This document shows positions 17,901 through 24,960 of a stretch of 64,000 bases of DNA, piece after piece. This DNA is from Polyangiaceae bacterium (GTDB lineage Bacteria; Myxococcota_A; Polyangia; Polyangiales; Polyangiaceae). The notes beneath the pieces were generated by a model. That model searched no databases. It saw nothing but the letters and a program-made list of their open reading frames with translations, and was not told the DNA's origin. Where the stretch lies: contig JAHBVX010000005.1 of assembly GCA_019637295.1 (NCBI GenBank), positions 464,858 through 528,857 of the forward strand, given 5' to 3'. Each line of letters starts with the position of its first letter. The stretch's first letter is position 1. The position numbers and the translations under genes were made by a program.

Positions 17901-19025
17901 TCAGCCGCTACGCGAGGCGCTCGAACTCCGGCGCGCAAGTACCTGACGCAGCGCTGAAATCGCGAGGCCGACCTCCTCGCGTCCGGTCACGTCACCGAGG
18001 CTGAAGCGAATGGCCGTGGCCGCGCGCTCTTCGCCCAACATCGCGCGCACGACCGCCGAGGTCTCCTGACTACCCACGCTGCACGCGCTGCCGCTGGACA
18101 CCTCGACCCCAAGCAGATCGAGAGCGGCGATGGCTTCATCGCTCCGCAAGCCCGGGAAGGACAAGTTGCTGACGTGGGGCAGTCGGGGTGCGCTGCCGTT
18201 GAGTTGGCCTGGCGGAGTCAGCGCGGCCTCGAGCTCGTCGCGCAGGGCCGAGGTGGCCGCGTAGCGCGCGGGGCCCGTGATGGCGAGCTCCACGGCCTTA
18301 CCGAGGCCCGCGATGGCGACGGCGTCGACGGTGCCTGGGCGCAGCCCCCGCTCCTGCGACCCGCCCACCACGAGGCGGGCGATGCCCGCCGGATCACCGC
18401 GCCAAATCAGCGCGCCGACCCCCTTCGGTCCCCGGAGCTTGTGGGCCGTCAGCGCGAGGCTGTCAGCGCCCAGCGCCGGGGCCAGCTCGACCTTGCCCGC
18501 CGCCTGGACCGCGTCCACGTGCAGCCGCGCGCCGTGGGCGCGCGTGATCTGCAGCGCCAGCGCGACGGGCTGCAGCACGCCGGTCTCGTGGTTGGCCGCC
18601 ATGAGCGCCACCACGGTCCCGCGCGGCAGGCGAGCCAGACGGTCCGGCAGCTCGGCCAGCTCCACGGTCCCGTCGGGGCGCACCGGGAGCCACTCGACGG
18701 GTCGACCCTCCGCCGCCACCGCTTCGGCAGCGCGGACCACGGAGGGGTGCTCGAGGCGGCTGGTGACCAGGGCCGGCGCAGCGCGCAGCGCCAGGTTGTT
18801 GGCCTCGGTGCCGCCTGCGGTGAACAGCACGTCCCGCGGCGAAGCGCGCAGCCACTCGGCCAGTTGCTCGCGGACGCGCTCGACGCGCTGCCGCGCGCGC
18901 CGACCCGTCGCGTGGACGCTCGCTGGGTTGCCCCACGCCTCGCCGCTCGCCTGCAGCACCGCCTCGACCACCTCGGGGTGCAGCGGGGTCGTGGCGTTCC
19001 AGTCGAGGTAGGCGCGCGCCGTCAT
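17901..19025 (-). CDS. cysteine desulfurase (NifS/IscS family)
   Basis: 374 residues, PLP-dependent class V aminotransferase fold. Seen directly: SRLEHPSV with the PLP-stacking His93, DAVQAAGK, the Schiff-base Lys196 in TAHKLRGPKG, and the active-site loop SSGSACSVGSQETS with catalytic Cys315. It removes sulfur from cysteine for Fe-S clusters, thiamine or tRNA modification. No iscU, iscA or thiI gene is adjacent, so it is probably a stand-alone copy. It starts inside the stop codon of the upstream REC-histidine kinase gene (ATGA overlap), an unusual partner. Confidence 0.93.
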   Translation of the reverse strand: MTARAYLDWNATTPLHPEVVEAVLQASGEAWGNPASVHATGRRARQRVERVREQLAEWLRASPRDVLFTAGGTEANNLALRAAPALVTSRLEHPSVVRAAEAVAAEGRPVEWLPVRPDGTVELAELPDRLARLPRGTVVALMAANHETGVLQPVALALQITRAHGARLHVDAVQAAGKVELAPALGADSLALTAHKLRGPKGVGALIWRGDPAGIARLVVGGSQERGLRPGTVDAVAIAGLGKAVELAITGPARYAATSALRDELEAALTPPGQLNGSAPRLPHVSNLSFPGLRSDEAIAALDLLGVEVSSGSACSVGSQETSAVVRAMLGEERAATAIRFSLGDVTGREEVGLAISALRQVLARRSSSASRSG

Positions 19026-20233
19026 GGGCCGGCGGACGGTGCCCGATCCGGGATCACGATGTAGAACGCCGCGCCCGTCAGCCGCCGGCCGCCGATGGTC
19101 TCGTCCGACGGCGAGACGAGGTGCACGTCCCCGCCGTGCCCGCGCGCCACGCCGCGCACGATGGCCAGCCCGACGCCGGCGCCGCCGTGCTCACGGGTGG
19201 GCGAGCCGTCCGCCTGAAAGAACGGCTCGAACAAGCGCCCCGCCTTCTCGGCCAGGACCCCCGGCCCCCGATCCGCCACGCACACCTCGAGCTGGCCCGA
19301 GCCCAGGCGCTGGGCGCGGACGCCCACGGCGCCGCCGCGGGGCGTGAACTTGATGGCGTTGTCCAGCAGGCAAGCGAGCGCCTGCCGCAGCCGCGCCGCA
19401 TCGCCAAAACCGGCGAGGGGCTCCGACGGCAGCTCCCGCACCAGCTCGATCTCCTCGCGCGCGAAGCGGGCGTCCACACCGCCGAGGGCCTCGGCCACGA
19501 CCTCGCGCAGATCGTAGCCTCGCGGCGAGAACCGGAGCTTTCCGGTCTCCAGCCCCGTCACGTCGATGAGGTCGTCGATCAGCCCCCGCAGGCGCTGGAC
19601 GCACTCGTCCATCGCCCCGAGCGCCTTGGCCTGGGCCGGCGAGACCGGCCCGAGCTCCTGGTCGAGCAGCAGGCGCAAATAGCCGACGATGGGCGTCATG
19701 GGCGTCGCCAGCTCGTGCGAGACGTTGCGGTAGAACTCCTTGCGAGCCAGATCGAGCTGCAGCAGGCGCTCGTTGGCCTGCGACAGCTCCGCGAGCTTCT
19801 CCTCGAGGTGCGCCGCGATGCGCTGGCTCTGCAGCCGGAGCTGCACCCCCGTACGCTCCGGCGCGGCGGTCTCACGGCGTCCGTCCAGGTAGGTGCGCAC
19901 GGTCTTGGCGAAGGTGCGGGCGTCGATCGGCTTCTGCAAGAACCCGTCGCAGCCCACCGCGAGGCTGGTGTCGCGATTGCCCTCGGCGGTGATGGCGACG
20001 ATGGGGACGCCACGCAGCTCGGGCTCGTTGCGCAGGCGCAAGGTGACCTCATAGCCGTCGAGCCCGGGGATGGCGATGTCCACCAGGATCAGATCCGGCC
20101 GCTCGGCGCGAGCCTTACGGATGCCGTCGAGACCATCGACGGCGTCGATCACCTCGAAACCCGCCGGGCCGAGCAGCTTCCGGACCAGCAGCCGGTTGGC
20201 GGCGTCGTCCTCGATGTGGAGGATTCTGAGCAT
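19022..20233 (-). CDS. REC domain-histidine kinase hybrid
   Basis: 403 residues from ATG 20233. An N-terminal receiver domain (about 2-118; acidic pocket Glu8-Asp9-Asp10, phospho-acceptor Asp52 in LVDIAIPG, Lys101) is joined by a coiled coil (about 130-165) to a HisKA domain with His173 in VSHELATP, then a HATPase_c domain (DNAIKFTPRGG; GAGVGLAIVRG). No membrane or sensor domain is present, so it is a cytoplasmic relay kinase probably controlled through its own REC. It is translationally coupled to the cysteine desulfurase downstream and is divergent from a parvulin-response regulator operon, whose REC protein is a possible partner. Confidence 0.92.
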   Translation of the reverse strand: MLRILHIEDDAANRLLVRKLLGPAGFEVIDAVDGLDGIRKARAERPDLILVDIAIPGLDGYEVTLRLRNEPELRGVPIVAITAEGNRDTSLAVGCDGFLQKPIDARTFAKTVRTYLDGRRETAAPERTGVQLRLQSQRIAAHLEEKLAELSQANERLLQLDLARKEFYRNVSHELATPMTPIVGYLRLLLDQELGPVSPAQAKALGAMDECVQRLRGLIDDLIDVTGLETGKLRFSPRGYDLREVVAEALGGVDARFAREEIELVRELPSEPLAGFGDAARLRQALACLLDNAIKFTPRGGAVGVRAQRLGSGQLEVCVADRGPGVLAEKAGRLFEPFFQADGSPTREHGGAGVGLAIVRGVARGHGGDVHLVSPSDETIGGRRLTGAAFYIVIPDRAPSAGP

Positions 20234-20245
20234 GCGCAAAGCGAA

Positions 20246-20276
20246 GGGTTGCCCCGCTCGGCGGGCGGAGCAACCC
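20246..20276. promoter_or_regulatory. two-part hairpin between divergent genes
   Basis: The outer arms GGGTTGC (20246-20252) and GCAACCC (20270-20276) pair perfectly; the inner arms CCCGC and GCGGG also pair around a TCG loop. It lies 12 bases outside the histidine-kinase start and 48 bases before the parvulin start. It would fall in the 5' leader of one of the two, and no T-tract follows. Confidence 0.45.
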
Positions 20277-20324
20277 TGTTGTCCCTTGAATCCTCCCCCG
20301 GATCTCTCGTACCAAGGAGCCACG

Positions 20325-20777
20325 ATGACGCGCCCGAGCCTGCTGCTTGCCTTCCTCTGCCTCGCCGCCTGCTCCGATCTCACCGCCCCCGGCGCTGGCT
20401 CCGGCAAAGCCAGCCCCGCCGCGGCCTCGGCGGCGCCGGCGGCGGCGGCCGCCCAGCCCGGGCGCATTCGGGCGTCCCACATCTTGATCGGCTTCGCCGG
20501 GGCTCGCGGACCGGGAGCCACGCGGACGAAGGAGGAGGCCAAGCAGCTGGCCGAGGCGGTGCAGCGCCGGGCGACCGGCGGGCGGGACTTCGCGGAGCTG
20601 GCGCGGGCCCACTCGGACGACGCCTCCAACAAGGAGCGTGGTGGAGATCTGGGAGAGTTCGACCGGGCCCAGATGGTCCAGCCCTTCGCCGAGGCGGCCT
20701 TCGCGCTAGCCCCCGGGGAAGTGAGCGAGGTCGTCGAGACGCCCTTTGGGTTTCACGTGATCAAGCGAGCCGAATGA
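20325..20777 (+). CDS. parvulin-type peptidyl-prolyl isomerase lipoprotein
   Basis: 150 residues from ATG 20325 with AAGGAGC upstream. Lipobox LAACS near residue 15, then an Ala/Pro-rich spacer, then a complete PpiC/rotamase domain at about 47-150 (ASHILIGF, DFAELARAHSDDASNKERGGDLG, VVETPFGFHVIKR). It should help fold outer-membrane or periplasmic proteins while tethered by its lipid. It is short because it lacks the SurA/PrsA chaperone arms. The stop overlaps the response regulator ATG (ATGA). Confidence 0.92.
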   Translation: MTRPSLLLAFLCLAACSDLTAPGAGSGKASPAAASAAPAAAAAQPGRIRASHILIGFAGARGPGATRTKEEAKQLAEAVQRRATGGRDFAELARAHSDDASNKERGGDLGEFDRAQMVQPFAEAAFALAPGEVSEVVETPFGFHVIKRAE

Positions 20778-21151
20778 CGACCGCGCGCAAGCGAATACTC
20801 GTCGCAGACGACGATGCGGCGATTCGCCTCCTCGTCGCGCGCGCCCTCGAACGAACCTACGACGTGGTCACCGCCGAGGACGGTCCCGGCGCCCTCTCGC
20901 TGCTCACTCACCCTCCCTACCCGGATCTGGCGATCCTCGACGTGATGATGCCCGGCTTCGATGGCTTCGGCGTCACCGCGCGCCTGAAGCTCATCCCGAA
21001 CCTGCCTCACATCCCCATCGTCTTCCTGACCGCGCGGGACGGGCCAGCGGATCTCGTGCGGGGGATCCAGTCCGGTGCTCGGCACTACATCACCAAACCC
21101 TTCGCGATCAAGGACCTGCTCGACAAGGTCGATCGCGTGCTGAGAGGCTGA
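20774..21151 (+). CDS. stand-alone response regulator (REC only)
   Basis: 125 residues, a single receiver domain: acidic DDD at 12-14, phospho-acceptor Asp56 in LDVMMPG, Thr in LTARD, Lys in ITKPF. There is no output domain, so it probably acts through protein contacts, like CheY or a phosphorelay intermediate. It is coupled to the parvulin gene before it, and its stop codon directly abuts the lnt start. The divergently transcribed REC-histidine kinase is the closest candidate kinase. Confidence 0.93.
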   Translation: MTTARKRILVADDDAAIRLLVARALERTYDVVTAEDGPGALSLLTHPPYPDLAILDVMMPGFDGFGVTARLKLIPNLPHIPIVFLTARDGPADLVRGIQSGARHYITKPFAIKDLLDKVDRVLRG

Positions 21152-22816
21152 ATGGCAAGCTCGAGTCCGCCCGCCCAAGTCGCGCCCCTGCTGCCGCCGC
21201 GCGTCGCCCTCGCCGCGGCCGCGGGCTCGGGGCTGCTGTATTTTCTGGCCTTTCCGGGCATCGACGCGTGGCCGCTGGGCTTCGTCGCCCTGGCCCCGCT
21301 CATCGTCGCCCTGCGGGGACAGACGCCGCGCCGAGCGGCGTGGCTCGGCTGGGTCGCCGGCTTCGTGATGACCATGTGCGGCTTCTACTGGCTGCTCGAG
21401 ATGCTCGAGACCTTCAGCGGCTTTCCGAAGGCGCTGTGCCTGGTGTTCATGGCCATTCTGTGCGCGTACCAGGCGGGGCGCATCGCGCTGCTCGGCTGGC
21501 TCACCGCGCGCGCCGAGCAGCGCGGGTGGCCCTTCGGTCTCGCCTTCGGCGTCGCCTTCGCGGGCAGCGAGGTCGCCTTCCCGCTGCTGTTCCCCTGGAC
21601 CTACGCGGCCACGGTGCACCAGCTGCCGGCGCTCAACCAAGTCGCCGAGTTCGGTGGGCCGATCCTGGTCGCGCTCACGCTGGTAGCCGCCAATTTCGCC
21701 GTCGCGGAGCTCGTCGTCGCCCGCCTGCAGCGCCGCGCTGCCCGAGCGCGACTGATCCTCGCGCTGCTCGCCCTGCCGGCGGCCTCCGCGCTGTACGGCG
21801 CCATCCGCATCCCGATGATCGACGCGCGGGTGGCCGCCGCCGAGAAGATCCAGGTCGGGCTGGTGCAGGCCAACATGAGCCTGCTGGCCAAGCGCAAGGA
21901 TCGCTCCGAGGGGCTGCGGCGGCACGTCGATCTGACGCGGGATCTGCTGCGCGAGGGCCCGCTGGATCTGGTCGTCTGGAGCGAGACGAGCGTGATGAGC
22001 CCTCAGCGCGAGGACCTGGCGCCGCTGGTCTATCGCCTCGAGTTCGCCAGCCGTCTGGGCGTGCCGGCCCTGTTCGGCGCGGTGCTCGTGCGCGAGGTCG
22101 AGGACGCGCGCAAGTACGTGCTCTTCAACTCGGCGCTGCTCACCGACCTGCAGGGCCAGACCGTGGGCCGCTACGACAAGCAGTACCTGCTCGCCTTCGG
22201 CGAGTACCTGCCCTTCGGCGAGACGTTCCCGAAGCTGTACGAGATCAGCGCCAACTCGGGTCGCTTCACCCCCGGCAAGACCTACGAGCCGCTGCGGCTC
22301 GGGGACAAGGGGCTGGCGACGTTCATCTGCTACGAAGACATCATCCCGAGCTTCGTCAACCGCATCGTCAACAGCGGCGAGACGGATCTGCTGGTGAACA
22401 TCACCAACGACGCCTGGTTCGGAGACACGACCGAGCCGTGGATCCACCTGGCGCTGGCCAAGCTACGCGCGGTCGAGCACCGGCGCTTCTTCGTGCGCAG
22501 CACCAACAGCGGCGTCAGCGCGTTCATCGACCCGGTCGGTCGCGTGATCAAGCACACGGGTACCTTCCAGATGGAGTCGGCGCGGGCCGAGCTCGCCTGG
22601 CTGCGCACCAGCACGCCGTTTTCCCTCTGGGGCGAGCTGCCCTGGTGGCTCGTGTTCGCCGCCAGCGTGGGCCTGGCCTTCTGGCGCCGGCAGCCTCCGG
22701 CCCAGCGGCCGGAGGCCGCTCCCGGGTCAGCCGCGGCCGACCCCGGATCCGAGCCGGCGCTCGAGTCCGGCCCGGGTGACGAGCCCGCCCCGCCCGAGTC
22801 CACTCCGAGCGAATAG
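21152..22816 (+). CDS. lnt: apolipoprotein N-acyltransferase
   Basis: 554 residues. About seven hydrophobic segments in the first 220 residues, then a nitrilase-like domain carrying the catalytic triad: Glu278 in WSETS, Lys343 in YDKQYLLAFGEYLPFGE, Cys393 in FICYEDI. Lnt adds the third acyl chain to lipoproteins at the periplasmic face of the inner membrane. A last membrane helix (WWLVFAASVGLAFW) is followed by about 45 extra Pro/Glu/Ala-rich residues not found in E. coli Lnt. It ends the parvulin-response regulator-lnt operon. Lgt and LspA are encoded about 10 kb away. Confidence 0.95.
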   Translation: MASSSPPAQVAPLLPPRVALAAAAGSGLLYFLAFPGIDAWPLGFVALAPLIVALRGQTPRRAAWLGWVAGFVMTMCGFYWLLEMLETFSGFPKALCLVFMAILCAYQAGRIALLGWLTARAEQRGWPFGLAFGVAFAGSEVAFPLLFPWTYAATVHQLPALNQVAEFGGPILVALTLVAANFAVAELVVARLQRRAARARLILALLALPAASALYGAIRIPMIDARVAAAEKIQVGLVQANMSLLAKRKDRSEGLRRHVDLTRDLLREGPLDLVVWSETSVMSPQREDLAPLVYRLEFASRLGVPALFGAVLVREVEDARKYVLFNSALLTDLQGQTVGRYDKQYLLAFGEYLPFGETFPKLYEISANSGRFTPGKTYEPLRLGDKGLATFICYEDIIPSFVNRIVNSGETDLLVNITNDAWFGDTTEPWIHLALAKLRAVEHRRFFVRSTNSGVSAFIDPVGRVIKHTGTFQMESARAELAWLRTSTPFSLWGELPWWLVFAASVGLAFWRRQPPAQRPEAAPGSAAADPGSEPALESGPGDEPAPPESTPSE

Positions 22817-22989
22817 ATCCGGGGACTGGACCGTCGAACGCGCATCGGTCATTCTTCCTCGCCGGGAATTTGAGCGCCCGCCCTGCAGTATGTTCTGGCT
22901 ATCGGCCGGGCCTCGTGTCCGTCCGGGTGCGCGGCGGAATCTCGGTGAGCAAACACGGCTTGGATAGGCAAACAAGGGAGACGGAAACC

Positions 22990-23475
22990 ATGAATACGGC
23001 TTGGTGGAAACTGCTGGCGGTTGGAATTTCGACGGCGGCCCTCGCGGTCGGCTGCGTGGTCTCGGACGGAGACGGCGACGAGGACGGCGGCACCGGGGGC
23101 ACCGGTGGCTCGACCGGCGGCACGGGCGGGACGGGCGGAACGGGTGGCGGCACGGGCGGGACGGACGCCGGCACCGGCGGCACCGGCGGCACCGGCGGCA
23201 CCGTCGCGGTCACCTGCGACGCGGACGACCCCACCAACTCCTGCCAGGTCTGCGTGGAGCAGAAGTGCTGCACGGAGTTCGAGGCGTGCTACGCCGGCAA
23301 CGACGCGTGTGGCAACCCGGCTGGCAACGGCCAGATCGACTGCCTCATCGACTGCCTCGAGACCGGCGACATCACCAGCTGCAGCGGCACCTGCGGCGGC
23401 GCGAACATCACGGACGCGACGAACGACCTGTACGCGTGCCTCGACAACGAGTGCCAGGTCGAGTGCCTGCCCTGA
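22990..23475 (+). CDS. small Gly/Thr-rich, Cys-rich lipoprotein
   Basis: 161 residues from ATG 22990. Signal peptide with lipobox LAVGC, an acidic DGDGDED segment, a GGTGG low-complexity spacer of about 40 residues, then a C-terminal domain of about 85 residues with at least twelve Cys (CQVCVEQKCC, CLIDCLETGD, CSGTCGG, CQVECLP). This is the standard layout of myxobacterial surface lipoproteins: lipid anchor, flexible spacer, disulfide-rich head. Function unknown. A strong intrinsic terminator follows, and 173 bases separate it from lnt, so it is probably monocistronic. Confidence 0.85.
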   Translation: MNTAWWKLLAVGISTAALAVGCVVSDGDGDEDGGTGGTGGSTGGTGGTGGTGGGTGGTDAGTGGTGGTGGTVAVTCDADDPTNSCQVCVEQKCCTEFEACYAGNDACGNPAGNGQIDCLIDCLETGDITSCSGTCGGANITDATNDLYACLDNECQVECLP

Positions 23476-23515
23476 GCTGAGCCTCGATGAGCGGCGCTCC
23501 CCGGGGGCGCCGCGC

Positions 23516-23553
23516 CCAACGGCCTGCGATCCGTCGCGGGCCGTTGGTTTTTT
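23516..23553 (+). terminator. intrinsic terminator
   Basis: CCAACGGCC and GGCCGTTGG form a perfect 9-base stem around a 14-base loop, followed directly by TTTTTT. This is the clearest Rho-independent terminator in the window and ends the Gly-rich lipoprotein transcript. A second GC-only hairpin (GCGGCGC/GCGCCGC, 23491-23513) lies just before it. Confidence 0.88.
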
Positions 23554-23623
23554 GTGCCGCGGCGGCGCGGAAACGGCCCGCCCCCCACCGCGGCCGCGCC
23601 GCACCGACCCAAGGCCGCCGCGG

Positions 23624-24283
23624 CTAGCGCACGTTGGTCTTGACCAGCTTCTTGAGCCGCTTGGCGTCGGAGAACATGTCCACGTTGGTGAACACGTAGA
23701 TGGCCTCCTGCTCGGGCGCCGTGGCCACCAGGGCCGCGAGCTGCTCGATGGCGGGATCCTCGTAGCGAGACTTGTGCCCCGCCGGCCCCGGGAGCCGGTA
23801 GTAGGCGACCCCGCGCTTGGACATGCCCTGCGTGAGGGGGTCACGGGCGGCGACGGAGCCCGTCTCGGCCGCCAAGCCGTCGGACTCGTCCGGATCCCAG
23901 CCACCCGGCAGCTCGAACACGATGCGCTCGAAGCGGGGGCGAACCAGCGCCAGGAACTCCTTGAGCGCCGCCTTGTTGGCGCGCCCGGGCGTGAACTCGG
24001 GGGGCGCGGCGAAGACGGCGGTGGTCGCGTCCAGCTCGTCCCCCACCGAGCGGAGGGTGTCCAGGGCGGTCTCGATCACCTTGCCCGAGCGAAACCCCTC
24101 CTGGCCGATCTGCCGCGGCCCCAGCATGGCGAACTCGAACCCCGCCGGGGCCTCGCGCTTCCAGCGCCGGACGGTGCCCGGTCCCGGCACCGCCAGGTGC
24201 GTCTCCTGCACCTCCACGAACAGGTACTCTTTGAAGTACCGAGTCGCGGGGACCGCGAAGCCAGCGCACCCAACGGTGATCAT
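23624..24283 (-). CDS. DUF72 family protein (YecE-like)
   Basis: 219 residues from ATG 24283, beginning MITVGCAGFAVPATRYF, the usual DUF72 opening. The family has a TIM-barrel-like fold and no established biochemical role; some members sit next to DNA repair or Fe-S genes. Seen here: FEFAMLGPRQIGQ, FELPGGWDPDES, YYRLPGP and YVFTNVDMFSDAKRL, matching the family's order of conserved segments. It follows the lptE-like gene on the same strand with 66 bases between. Confidence 0.85.
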   Translation of the reverse strand: MITVGCAGFAVPATRYFKEYLFVEVQETHLAVPGPGTVRRWKREAPAGFEFAMLGPRQIGQEGFRSGKVIETALDTLRSVGDELDATTAVFAAPPEFTPGRANKAALKEFLALVRPRFERIVFELPGGWDPDESDGLAAETGSVAARDPLTQGMSKRGVAYYRLPGPAGHKSRYEDPAIEQLAALVATAPEQEAIYVFTNVDMFSDAKRLKKLVKTNVR

Positions 24284-24349
24284 CGCGGGCGGAACGTACC
24301 ATAGGGCCGCCCTCGCAGCCGCACGCAAAGTGCTCCGGGCGCGCGCCGG

Positions 24350-24895
24350 TCAGTACAGCGGCTCGCCCCGGGGCTCGGGCTGACCCAGCGCCCGGCGAGC
24401 GAGCGCTCGCCCGGCCTCCCGCGCGGCCCGCCTCAGCGCGTCCTGGTGCCCGACCTCCTCCGCCCCGGAGCCGGCGCCCGGCGAGCGCCGGGCGGTGCGG
24501 CGGACGTCCCCGGTCTCCCACTCGCGCTGGCCCGGACTGGGCTCGACCCAGGCTCGGGCGACCACGGCGACGACGACGCCGCGCGCCACGGGGCGACGGC
24601 CGCCGGGGGCGTTCACGTCGGGCTCGGCGATCAGGCCCACGCCCTGGTCGTCGACCCGCAGGACCTCCACCACCAGTCGCGGGTAGCCGTCCGCGCTCCC
24701 CAGCGCCCCCTCTCGCCCGAGCTCGGCCCGTGCTCCCGAGACCAGCGCGGCCTGGACCGCCCCGTCTGCCGCTCGGCTCGGGGCGGCGTGCACCGAGAGG
24801 TTGTCCCCGCCCGGAGCCCCGGCCACGGCCGAGTAGCCGCAGCCGGTCGCCCACAGCGCTCCAGCGAGGGCCAAGCGCTGTTTCACATGAAACAT
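24350..24895 (-). CDS. lptE: LptE-like LPS-assembly lipoprotein
   Basis: 181 residues from ATG 24895 (an in-frame TTG precedes it). The short signal ends ATGCGYS, a good lipobox. The mature protein has a central beta-rich stretch (YPRLVVEVLRVDDQGVG, VVVAVVARAWVE) and a basic helical end (AAREAGRALARRAL), as in the divergent LptE proteins of deltaproteobacteria. Position directly after leuS, the usual place of lptE, supports the call more than sequence does. LptE plugs the LptD barrel that inserts LPS in the outer membrane. The start codons overlap a parS-like palindrome that dictates the residues FHVK. Confidence 0.6.
   Translation of the reverse strand: MFHVKQRLALAGALWATGCGYSAVAGAPGGDNLSVHAAPSRAADGAVQAALVSGARAELGREGALGSADGYPRLVVEVLRVDDQGVGLIAEPDVNAPGGRRPVARGVVVAVVARAWVEPSPGQREWETGDVRRTARRSPGAGSGAEEVGHQDALRRAAREAGRALARRALGQPEPRGEPLY
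24879..24894. other. parS-like palindrome
   Basis: TGTTTCACATGAAACA: 7-base perfect arms TGTTTCA/TGAAACA around CA. It differs by one base from the Bacillus-type parS sequence TGTTTCACGTGAAACA bound by ParB. It lies within the first codons of the lptE-like gene, in the same way that parS sites elsewhere lie inside genes starting MFHVK. If bound by ParB it would suggest the window is in the origin-proximal part of the chromosome. Confidence 0.5.
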
Positions 24896-24960
24896 CAACT
24901 TTTCAGCCTAAGTTACCGAAATCAAAAATGTTATACGCCTGCTCAGCGCTGCTACTGCGT

